From contig JAMPBJ010000001.1 of NCBI GenBank assembly GCA_023666835.1, positions 993,996 to 1,057,995 of the forward strand: a stretch of 64,000 nt of DNA. Direction: 5' to 3'. The notes under the pieces were generated by a model. The model saw only the letters and a program-made list of their open reading frames with translations, did not search any database and was not told where the DNA came from. This document shows positions 36,198 through 43,478 of the stretch, piece by piece. The translations under genes and the position numbers were made by a program. Positions within the stretch are counted from its first letter, which is position 1, and every line of letters begins with the position of its first letter. Origin of the DNA: Bacteroides sp. GTDB taxonomy: Bacteria > Bacteroidota > Bacteroidia > Bacteroidales > Muribaculaceae.

Positions 36198-36962
36198 ATG
36201 ACACGACTGTTCATCGCATTTTTACTTCTTTTTGCAACATCTGCTGAAGCCGCAGTTAAGCTACCTTTCAGCAAACAACAAACAAAAATACCTTTCGTAA
36301 CGAGTCGTGAATTTGAGGATCATTATGAAATAACAAGTGTCAAATACGTCTCGCCCGAAAAACCGGGAATAGAACAACCGGGAGTCCCTCGATATAGGAT
36401 CAGAATCACATTCATGCCAACCCATGAAAAATATATCATGTCGATGTATGACGATAGGCTAACAAATAACTACTTCTCGGTTTGGTTCATCACAATGGAC
36501 AATGGGGCATATGCATTAGGTAGCTGGAAAATGAAAGCCAAAAATCTCACAAGTGAAGGATATACAATGGATATGGTCATCACCAAACAACAGTTGTTGG
36601 GAGTAGAAAAAATAAAGGGATTGTTGTTTTTACTGAATTCAGAAGACGACCATTACAGTCTGGCGCCATTAGATGGGAAAGAGGCAACTGAAGATACATA
36701 TAATATCACACTGAAAGACATTAATAAACTATCAACTAGACCAGGAACATTAAAATTAGGAGAAAATTTAAGATACTTTACTATACCATGCATTATGGAT
36801 AGCCTTTTTCTATCGCAATGGCATCTTGTGGATTTCAAAATAGTTAGTAATGACAAACAAAAATCTTATTTTGCTACAGGCCGAAAAGAACCAACCTTCG
36901 GTACACTGAACTCAATGATGTGTAAAATGGATATTGCACAGAAAGAGGATTTCTCAAGGTGA
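36198..36962 (+). CDS. Secreted protein of unknown function, 5' part of an interrupted frame
   Basis: 254 aa from ATG 36198, with signal peptide MTRLFIAFLLLFATSAEAA. No family is recognised. The mature part is beta-rich (KYIMSMYDDRLTNNYFSVWF). It stops at TGA 36960-36962, but the same frame continues open for 13 codons to the next ATG and on to 38420, so this is probably the N-terminal third of a single 740-residue protein. The DNA is AT-rich compared with the neighbouring secDF. Confidence 0.6.
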   Translation: MTRLFIAFLLLFATSAEAAVKLPFSKQQTKIPFVTSREFEDHYEITSVKYVSPEKPGIEQPGVPRYRIRITFMPTHEKYIMSMYDDRLTNNYFSVWFITMDNGAYALGSWKMKAKNLTSEGYTMDMVITKQQLLGVEKIKGLLFLLNSEDDHYSLAPLDGKEATEDTYNITLKDINKLSTRPGTLKLGENLRYFTIPCIMDSLFLSQWHLVDFKIVSNDKQKSYFATGRKEPTFGTLNSMMCKMDIAQKEDFSR

Positions 36963-37001
36963 TCAACATCTGATTTTCTGGATAATGGTTTTTTATTCCA
37001 C

Positions 37002-38420
37002 ATGTTTTTGATTGATGACAATGGCGGACATCTAATAGGCACACTAACAATGAATCGAAACTATCCAAACTGTATAGAACACGTGAGAACAATCAACGAC
37101 AGAGTATTGAGTCTCAATATCTATCCACCATTTGTTGATGGTAACACAATATACTCCGTGAGAGGTATGGTTATAGCGCAAGACATAGTTGCGGGGTCCC
37201 GTCTTGTGAAGATGATTAGCGATGGTAAACTTGATTTCTATCCCGAATGGTATGATCCTAACGATCTAATCAAACCTTATAAGGGATTACAAAATCCAAC
37301 GGAGTTCGAAAAACATGGCGGATACTTTATATCGGACATATCACCTGACATACTAACCGAAAAATCAGAAATAAGATGGACAGAAACATATCCGCCAACA
37401 ATGAGTGATAATGATAAATATCAATCGTCGAATACTACGGATTCAGGAGTAAGTAGTGATTTTGACTCGCCTGACCTAACTGATTTCGATGGCACAAGTC
37501 CAATAAGAGTCAATGTGGATCTCGATACGTTAGCAAATACTACTTCTGAAACAGATATGATCAGGCGATACATAAGAAAACCATCATATCCTGGAGGGAA
37601 GGATTCACTTCAGAGCTACATTAACCAAAATATAGTCCCATTGTTTGGCGCCCCTCAATTAGAATTAGAAGACTCTATAAGAATTATTTTAGATATCAGT
37701 AAAAGCGGATGTATTTTGTCTGCAAAGTTGGAGAAAGAATATGGCTCCTATATCGATAGTATGATAATATCGTCATTGGTATCGATGCCACGCTGGAATC
37801 CCGGAGGCGTCGTTACTATAAATAAGAAAACATCAGAGCGCCATTTTGAGCCTCGACAAATGACGACATATATCGACCTTATATTCCACAATATTGAATC
37901 CGAAAAAAAAATTGAAGAGGCAACACCTGTGCCCTTAGTATTTCCTCTTGAGACTAACGGTCATAAGTTACCAATGATAAGCGACATGTGTAATGACTGG
38001 AGAGTGGAAGATGTCATCATCAGTCCCTCAACAGAACGTATATCCGCACCGACAATCAACGAGTGTAATATACTAATAACAATACATTTGTCTGACAAGT
38101 TTATAATAGACATCTATAACGATTCAGACTATTCCCATACAAAGAATTTGTTAATAGGATGCTATGATGGTAACCGGATTTATACACTCGCTACGATAAA
38201 CATTGACAAGGAGACGCTACTTCAATATATAGAGCAGGCAAAAAGATCGGACGACGGGCATACAGCCATGATTTCTATTAGCAGTCCTTATAAATTTGGA
38301 AAAGAGATCAAACGCATGGATGGAGTACTGGTCGCCGACAATCCAATATCATTTATAGATTTGAACTCAAAACTCAATACCGGGGAAATAAATTTCATAC
38401 AACAGCAATCATCAAAATAA
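37002..38420 (+). CDS. 3' part of the interrupted secreted protein, with TonB-C-like domain
   Basis: 472 aa in the same frame as the preceding gene, separated only by one TGA and 13 sense codons. It has no signal peptide of its own, which supports its being a fragment. Residues about 190-265 (RKPSYPGGKDSLQSYINQN, DISKSGCILSAKLE, MPRWNPG) resemble the TonB C-terminal domain. The remainder is unrecognised. If the stop is real and not read through, this half is a non-exported remnant. Composition is AT-rich. Confidence 0.6.
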   Translation: MFLIDDNGGHLIGTLTMNRNYPNCIEHVRTINDRVLSLNIYPPFVDGNTIYSVRGMVIAQDIVAGSRLVKMISDGKLDFYPEWYDPNDLIKPYKGLQNPTEFEKHGGYFISDISPDILTEKSEIRWTETYPPTMSDNDKYQSSNTTDSGVSSDFDSPDLTDFDGTSPIRVNVDLDTLANTTSETDMIRRYIRKPSYPGGKDSLQSYINQNIVPLFGAPQLELEDSIRIILDISKSGCILSAKLEKEYGSYIDSMIISSLVSMPRWNPGGVVTINKKTSERHFEPRQMTTYIDLIFHNIESEKKIEEATPVPLVFPLETNGHKLPMISDMCNDWRVEDVIISPSTERISAPTINECNILITIHLSDKFIIDIYNDSDYSHTKNLLIGCYDGNRIYTLATINIDKETLLQYIEQAKRSDDGHTAMISISSPYKFGKEIKRMDGVLVADNPISFIDLNSKLNTGEINFIQQQSSK

Positions 38421-38426
38421 AAAATC

Positions 38427-39101
38427 ATGAAACTACACAGCGTCCTCTGCATTGCATGCGGATTATTGACAACATTTACAGCATCTGCGCTCAAACCTTC
38501 GGAGATGAACGACTATGCCTGCTGTCAACTCAAAGGCAAGGTAAAAACCGTGAGAACAAAATCTAAACAATATAATCAGGACAATACTTCGACATTCGAT
38601 GCATCAGGTCGGCTGATCTCAGTCCGCGACAACAACGATCCGAGCGATAGTAGAAAGTACATCTATACTTCGGCCACAAGATATAGCATAAAATATCAAA
38701 ACTCGAAACATAGCGAGAAAATGGCCATCAAATATACAGCTCTTTCGCGAACGGACAGAACTATCAACAACGTTGAATCACTGCCGGAGATGACCTATAC
38801 TTTCAACAAATTCGGACAATTGATAGAATATAAATATCAAAGTCCGGAATTTTATGTCTTCACTTTAACATATAACTATGAAAAACCAACCGACATAGTT
38901 CCATCCTCACAAATGGAAAGCGGTGGTGAAGGTGGTGAAGGGTTTGATGGGGGTGTTGCCTATACCTATGACGAATTTGATTCTCACGGTAATTGGACCA
39001 AACGTACATGCAAAAGCATATCTGTGTCATGGGAGGACACGTATGTGACGGATACGGAAAGTGTAGAGTGGGTTGAGACTCGAACAATCACTTACTATTA
39101 A
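38427..39101 (+). CDS. Secreted hypothetical protein with YD/RHS-like strands
   Basis: 224 aa with signal peptide (MKLHSVLCIACGLLTTFTASA). The body has short repeats such as TFDASGRLISVRDN, TYTFNKFGQLIEYKY and AYTYDEFDSHGNWTKR, reminiscent of YD/RHS-type beta-hairpins seen in many Bacteroidales exported proteins. It starts 6 bp after the preceding frame, so it shares that transcript. Function unknown. AT-rich like its neighbours. Confidence 0.65.
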   Translation: MKLHSVLCIACGLLTTFTASALKPSEMNDYACCQLKGKVKTVRTKSKQYNQDNTSTFDASGRLISVRDNNDPSDSRKYIYTSATRYSIKYQNSKHSEKMAIKYTALSRTDRTINNVESLPEMTYTFNKFGQLIEYKYQSPEFYVFTLTYNYEKPTDIVPSSQMESGGEGGEGFDGGVAYTYDEFDSHGNWTKRTCKSISVSWEDTYVTDTESVEWVETRTITYY

Positions 39102-39145
39102 GCAATTTAAAATCATACCGAATTAGTTAAATTGGGGATATTTGT

Positions 39146-39153
39146 TAACTTTG
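39146..39153 (+). promoter_or_regulatory. -7 element (TAACTTTG) four bases before an ATG
   Basis: TAACTTTG is followed by CGGT and the ATG at 39158, so transcription should start at the A of the ATG: a probable leaderless mRNA. Confidence 0.6.
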
Positions 39154-39157
39154 CGGT

Positions 39158-40252
39158 ATGGAAAAGAATTGCTGCGGGCAGGGGCGGTTGGCTTCGCTCG
39201 ATATTTTGAGGGGTTTTGACCTGTTTTTGCTTCTTTGGCTTCAGCCGGTGTTGCTGAGCGTCAGCGGTGTGTGGAGCGCTCCGTGGTTCGACACGGTGAT
39301 GCACCAGTTGGACCATGAGGTGTGGGAGGGCCTGCGCTGCTGGGACTTGGTGATGCCTCTCTTCCTGTTTATGACCGGGGCGGCGATGCCGTTTTCGTTT
39401 GCCAAGCGCCTTGCAGATGCCGGCTCAAAGCGTCGCCTCTATGGCCATATTGCGAGGCGCGTGATCATTCTGTTTGTGCTTGGCATGATCGTGCAAGGCA
39501 ATCTGCTGGCACTCGATGTCGATCGGCTGCAGATCTACAACAATACGCTTCAGGCCATCGCGGCTGGCTATCTGATAGCGTCGGTCATTCTGATCACATG
39601 CCGATCAGTAGTATGGCAATGCGTGGCTACGGTGACGCTAATGGCCGTGTATTCTTTGCCGATGGCGCTGTGGGGCGACTGGAGTGTCGACGGCAACTTT
39701 GCCGCGATGGTCGATCGCGTGGTGATAGGCCGCTGGCGCGGCGATCTGACCTACACCTGGGTGTGGAGCTCGCTGACGTTCGGCGCAACGGTGATGATGG
39801 GAGCAATGGCCGGCGAACTGATGCGCAACAAGCATAACCTCACCCGCCGACGTGTGGCAGCTCTGCTGACGCTGGCCGGAGTGGTGCTTATAGTGGCCGG
39901 CGAAGTGACTGCGGCGCTTGGTGAACCTGTGATCAAGCGACTGTGGACATCGTCGATGACGCTCGTGTCGGGCGGATTGTGCACACTTTTGATGGCCTTC
40001 ACCTACTGGCTGGTTGACATCTGCGGTGTGCACCGCGGACTGGACTGGCTGAAGATCTACGGCATGAATGCCATCACGGCCTACTGTCTGGGCGAGGTGG
40101 TCAATTTCCGCAGTATAGTGGAGTCGCTCTCCTACGGTCTCGAACCGATGATGGGCCCATGGTACAGCATATGGCTGACAGCCGGCAACTTCACCATCCT
40201 GCTTCTGCTGCTCGCGGCCATGTACCGCCACCGCATCTTCCTCAAAATCTAA
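39158..40252 (+). CDS. DUF5009 / HGSNAT-like membrane acyltransferase
   Basis: 364 aa with about ten membrane helices. The N-terminal motif RLASLDILRGFDLFLLL, the loop WDLVMPLFLFMTGAAMPFS and the late motif YGMNAITAYCLGE are marks of the heparan-alpha-glucosaminide N-acetyltransferase-like family (DUF5009/DUF1624). These proteins move acetyl groups onto amino sugars across the membrane. The acceptor is unknown. Confidence 0.85.
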   Translation: MEKNCCGQGRLASLDILRGFDLFLLLWLQPVLLSVSGVWSAPWFDTVMHQLDHEVWEGLRCWDLVMPLFLFMTGAAMPFSFAKRLADAGSKRRLYGHIARRVIILFVLGMIVQGNLLALDVDRLQIYNNTLQAIAAGYLIASVILITCRSVVWQCVATVTLMAVYSLPMALWGDWSVDGNFAAMVDRVVIGRWRGDLTYTWVWSSLTFGATVMMGAMAGELMRNKHNLTRRRVAALLTLAGVVLIVAGEVTAALGEPVIKRLWTSSMTLVSGGLCTLLMAFTYWLVDICGVHRGLDWLKIYGMNAITAYCLGEVVNFRSIVESLSYGLEPMMGPWYSIWLTAGNFTILLLLLAAMYRHRIFLKI

Positions 40253-40371
40253 GCGGCACTGCAAAAATAGCACCACCCAGGCCCCTCCGATCCCAAAATA
40301 GCAAAAAATGCACTGTGTGGCCCGATAAAATCCAGTCGTATAATGAGCGGCCTCTAACGGCACACTATTTT

Positions 40372-40739
40372 AGACCCCATCTCATAAAATTTTTATGTCT
40401 TAGGGGCGGTTTTGGGCTAGTGATTTTCGCAAGTTAAGGATGGAGCAATGCTGGCATTGCGACTGACGAGACTTGGCGAAAATAACCGGCTAAAACCGGA
40501 ATGCCAATAATTATAAAACTTTTTATGAGATACTCGGGTTTCGGTTAAATGATAGTGATTAATGTTAAAGATCTCTTTGTAAGGTGACTTATGTAGAAAA
40601 GGTACTTGTCTCTCGCATCCTTGGGCTATTTTCGTCCTTTGGCTCAGTCACATAGCTCGCTATACTCCTAAGCCTGCAGGCCAAAAATATCTCCAAGGCT
40701 GCGACCACTAAGCCATAAAAATTTTATGCGATGGGGTCT
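40372..40739 (+). mobile_element. MITE-like element, family B (368 bp)
   Basis: Terminal inverted repeats of 26 bp with one mismatch: AGACCCCATCTCATAAAA at the left and its complement at the right. TATTT occurs at both flanks (40366-40370 and 40740-40744), a possible target duplication with a 1-bp offset. Inside are two opposed GGAG-hairpin-GACTGA cores (40442-40466 and 40644-40668), each within a larger imperfect stem. No coding sequence is seen. The element occupies most of the 490-bp gap between the DUF5009 gene and the small membrane-protein gene, ending at that gene's stop codon. Confidence 0.7.
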
Positions 40740-40742
40740 TAT

Positions 40743-41123
40743 TTAGCGAAATATGGTCGTTATTAGCACTGGCACAAAAACACTCAATACAGAGAGGGCT
40801 GAAAAGCCTATTCCACATGCCCCAATCCATTTCTTCCCTCCATTGTTGGATGCTTTAATCAAACCGAGAATAGACAATACTAATCCCGCAATACCCAACG
40901 GTATCCCGACCAAAAAGAACAACATCAAAAACGAAGTCGCTCCATTTGAATTGTAAGTGTAGCTATTTTTTATTAGTATAACAACAATGAATAAAGTAAT
41001 CCATAACAACACAAGCACGAACAATGAGAGACCGAATCCAAGCCAAGATATTGTATCCGATTGTCTGCCTTCCAAAACATTTGGTTGATTGTAATTATTA
41101 TAGCCGGGAATTGGTGGAACCAT
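40743..41123 (-). CDS. Small two- to three-helix membrane protein (DUF4190-like)
   Basis: A 126-aa protein with a Pro/Asn/Tyr-rich N-terminus (MVPPIPGYNNYNQPNV) and hydrophobic segments separated by a turn with IPLGIAGLVLSILGLIKA, typical of DUF4190-type membrane proteins. ATG 41123 is preferred; the frame could begin seven codons earlier at TTG 41144. AT-rich codon use. Its stop codon abuts the MITE-like element. Function unknown. Confidence 0.6.
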   Translation of the reverse strand: MVPPIPGYNNYNQPNVLEGRQSDTISWLGFGLSLFVLVLLWITLFIVVILIKNSYTYNSNGATSFLMLFFLVGIPLGIAGLVLSILGLIKASNNGGKKWIGACGIGFSALSVLSVFVPVLITTIFR

Positions 41124-41323
41124 ATCAATATTATTTTTAGGCAAATCTATGTATTCTTATTCTTTCTCACAAATATTTAGGAACGAGATTTGCTGAGAAC
41201 CATCGCATGACGACCGGCAATAATTACCAGGTGAAATGTTTGTGAATCAATAGCATCGTAAATCGGCGTCCCAGCGGACGCGCTTGAGATGGTAATTTCA
41301 AGAAGAGTGCTGAGCAATGGGAG

Positions 41324-41343
41324 TGTCGGCGTCCCCGCCGACA
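41324..41343. repeat. REP-like palindrome within a non-coding 285-bp gap
   Basis: TGTCGGCG-TCCC-CGCCGACA is a perfect 8-bp stem with a 4-nt loop. A degenerate relative (TCGGCGTCCCAGCGGACG) lies about 70 bp upstream, and TTACCA/TGGTAA half-sites flank the first. The gap 41145-41429 otherwise shows no gene. Confidence 0.5.
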
Positions 41344-41429
41344 CACGGACACTATCGGCAGCGTCATCATATCAAGACAAATACGCATAGCGTATATTCC
41401 GATGAGTATCGATGGGGAAGTTGATGCTT

Positions 41430-42521
41430 CTACTGAGCGCCAGGCAATATTACACTACAACCGCTATGTACTTTATTTAATGTTTCTGCAAGCGCTTCTA
41501 CTATGTCTTTGAACTGATTGATGGTTTTGAGTTGACCTAATGTCAGCCCTTTTATATTTAGCCCACAATCTACACAAAACGTATTATCTTTCTGATTTTT
41601 ATGTCCATTAGGACATATATATAACTCCTCTTCTTTTTTGGAGAATAATCCACTTTGTGTAGTCAACCTGGTGGATCCTTTATCGGGTAAAGATTCAAGC
41701 AGACACAATATTTCTCTCATTTTTTCAAGATCACGCTTGGTGTAAAATGATTTATGGCTTTTTAAAAGGTTAATGGCTACAGAAACATTGCCATTCTTGA
41801 TCAATTCAATTATGAAATCAGGGTCAAAAAGATTGTATTTTATGATTAGTGATTCTACAACAGTAGGTTGATCATATATGAAGGGCAATAAATACTCACC
41901 TAACATATTTGAACTTATACGAGACAGGAACTCTTCATATCTCTCACAAAACTTTTCTTTATATGCCAGAAAATCAAAATCTTTGCTTTTATCAGCCTGT
42001 AGAGTAAAATATTCCTTCGTCAATTCAGGCAACAATTCCTCAAGATTAAGCGTATATATATTTTCCCAACTCTTATCTTTAAGTGGCTTATTATTTGCCA
42101 TTTGACGACGATAAGCATTTATCAAATAGGTTCTACGCAAATCGGAAAATGACGTCTGCTCCAGCTCCTGTGCTTGATTGGATATAGGTTTTGTGATGAC
42201 ACAAGCGGTTCCTGTAGCAGTCACCATAAACATTTGTTTTCCTTTGCCGCTGATTTCGTTGAACTGCAACTTATAGTCAATAATTGCATTAGCCCCCAAT
42301 TTAATCGCTTTGTTCTTCATGTCCTGACAAACCTGATCAGTTAGAGTGTCGAGTTTGGATTGATAAGTATCCGAGTTACCTCCTATAATATCAGTAATTG
42401 AAGCAGCGAAATCTGCAAAAAAGTTCACACCAAGTACAACATTTGCTGTCAATGGGCATATATAGCGTTGAATTTCGATGTTGGATAATATCGGTGCAGT
42501 GGTAATGAAAATGTTTGCCAT
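41430..42521 (-). CDS. UPF0145 (YbjQ) domain protein with C-terminal zinc ribbon
   Basis: 363 aa from ATG 42521. The first 110 residues match the YbjQ/UPF0145 fold (TTAPILSNIEIQRYI, GVNFFADFAASITDIIGG, KNKAIKLGANAIIDYKLQF), a pentameric beta-rich domain of unknown role. A long helical middle region (about 130-310) is followed by a zinc ribbon (CPNGHK-10-CVDCGLN) and a short helix. No export signal. It lies 10 bp after the M15 peptidase gene on the same strand but is far more AT-rich, suggesting recent acquisition. The upstream in-frame extension is a peptidase shadow. Confidence 0.75.
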   Translation of the reverse strand: MANIFITTAPILSNIEIQRYICPLTANVVLGVNFFADFAASITDIIGGNSDTYQSKLDTLTDQVCQDMKNKAIKLGANAIIDYKLQFNEISGKGKQMFMVTATGTACVITKPISNQAQELEQTSFSDLRRTYLINAYRRQMANNKPLKDKSWENIYTLNLEELLPELTKEYFTLQADKSKDFDFLAYKEKFCERYEEFLSRISSNMLGEYLLPFIYDQPTVVESLIIKYNLFDPDFIIELIKNGNVSVAINLLKSHKSFYTKRDLEKMREILCLLESLPDKGSTRLTTQSGLFSKKEEELYICPNGHKNQKDNTFCVDCGLNIKGLTLGQLKTINQFKDIVEALAETLNKVHSGCSVILPGAQ

Positions 42522-42531
42522 ATACGAGGAA

Positions 42532-43263
42532 TTAAGGTTTTTGGAAGTGTTGGTAATCTTTGGAGTGGCGCCAGTTGCCGCCCCAGGTGAAACCGTGGGA
42601 GCGGAAGAGGAGGCAGGCGGGGTCGGATGCGGTGATCTTGAAGGGGATGTCGGTGCGGGAGCGGTCGGCATAGGGCACGCCCTTGCTCGGGCGGACGTCG
42701 GAGGCTCGCACATAGGGATTGTAGAGCGGGTTGATGTCTATGGCCATGCCGCGGGCGTGGCGCGAGAGGGTCTTACGGCCGGGCACACGGCGATAATTGA
42801 AGCACGAGGTATTGTTATGGGTCATGGATAGTTCGTCGTCGCCTCCGTATTCATCGATCAGCACCATACGCTCGATGGGATATTGCTTGAGGAAGAGAGC
42901 GCGGAATATGTCGAGGAGGTCGTCGGCAATGGCTTTGTTGCACACCATCTCGCCTATTCGAACCGAACCGTGGCCATCGTAGTGAGGAACAAAGAGATAG
43001 CAGAGGTCGGAGCGGCGAATTGGACAGTCGGACGGATAGGAGTTGTCCTTCATTCGGGCAAAAGTGGCGTCGGCTATCGGTTGGCGCAGGAAGAGCGAGA
43101 GAAACTGATCCGGATCGAAGTCACTCGAAGAAGTGTCAATACAGTAGTCAGGCACCTGACCGGTCTGAGTGAGAGAAGCAGGCACACGCGGCGATGCGCC
43201 AAAGCACATGACGCTGCAAAGCGCAACAAAAACCGATATGAGAATGACACGACGCACGATCAT
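42532..43263 (-). CDS. Secreted M15-family peptidase (DD/LD-carboxypeptidase-like)
   Basis: 243 aa with signal peptide (MIVRRVILISVFVALCSVMCFG). The zinc site is SRHARGMAIDIN (HxxGxAxD) with the late WGGNWRHSKDYQHF (the third ligand His), as in M15 peptidoglycan peptidases. It likely trims cell-wall cross-links in the periplasm. The start codon lies 4 bp from its -7 element. Confidence 0.88.
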   Translation of the reverse strand: MIVRRVILISVFVALCSVMCFGASPRVPASLTQTGQVPDYCIDTSSSDFDPDQFLSLFLRQPIADATFARMKDNSYPSDCPIRRSDLCYLFVPHYDGHGSVRIGEMVCNKAIADDLLDIFRALFLKQYPIERMVLIDEYGGDDELSMTHNNTSCFNYRRVPGRKTLSRHARGMAIDINPLYNPYVRASDVRPSKGVPYADRSRTDIPFKITASDPACLLFRSHGFTWGGNWRHSKDYQHFQKP

Positions 43264-43267
43264 GCAG

Positions 43268-43275
43268 CAAAGATA
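43268..43275 (-). promoter_or_regulatory. -7 element (TATCTTTG) four bases before the peptidase ATG
   Basis: On the minus strand TATCTTTG is followed by CTGC and then the ATG at 43263, the same spacing as at 39146. This implies a leaderless transcript. Confidence 0.65.
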
Positions 43276-43478
43276 GCGAATTTTGTTAGAATATTATACA
43301 GGTGTAACGGACGCGTGACGGCGGGGACGACGAGGCTCCTACCGGTCGCTGCCTGTTTTGAAATTGATTTGATTTGGATCTGTTTTTTGAGGGTGCAGAT
43401 GGGGATTTGGTGTTGTTGGATTATTTTGCTAATTTTACCTTTTGAAATTTTGAAACAGAACTAATCCACTTTTGTACG

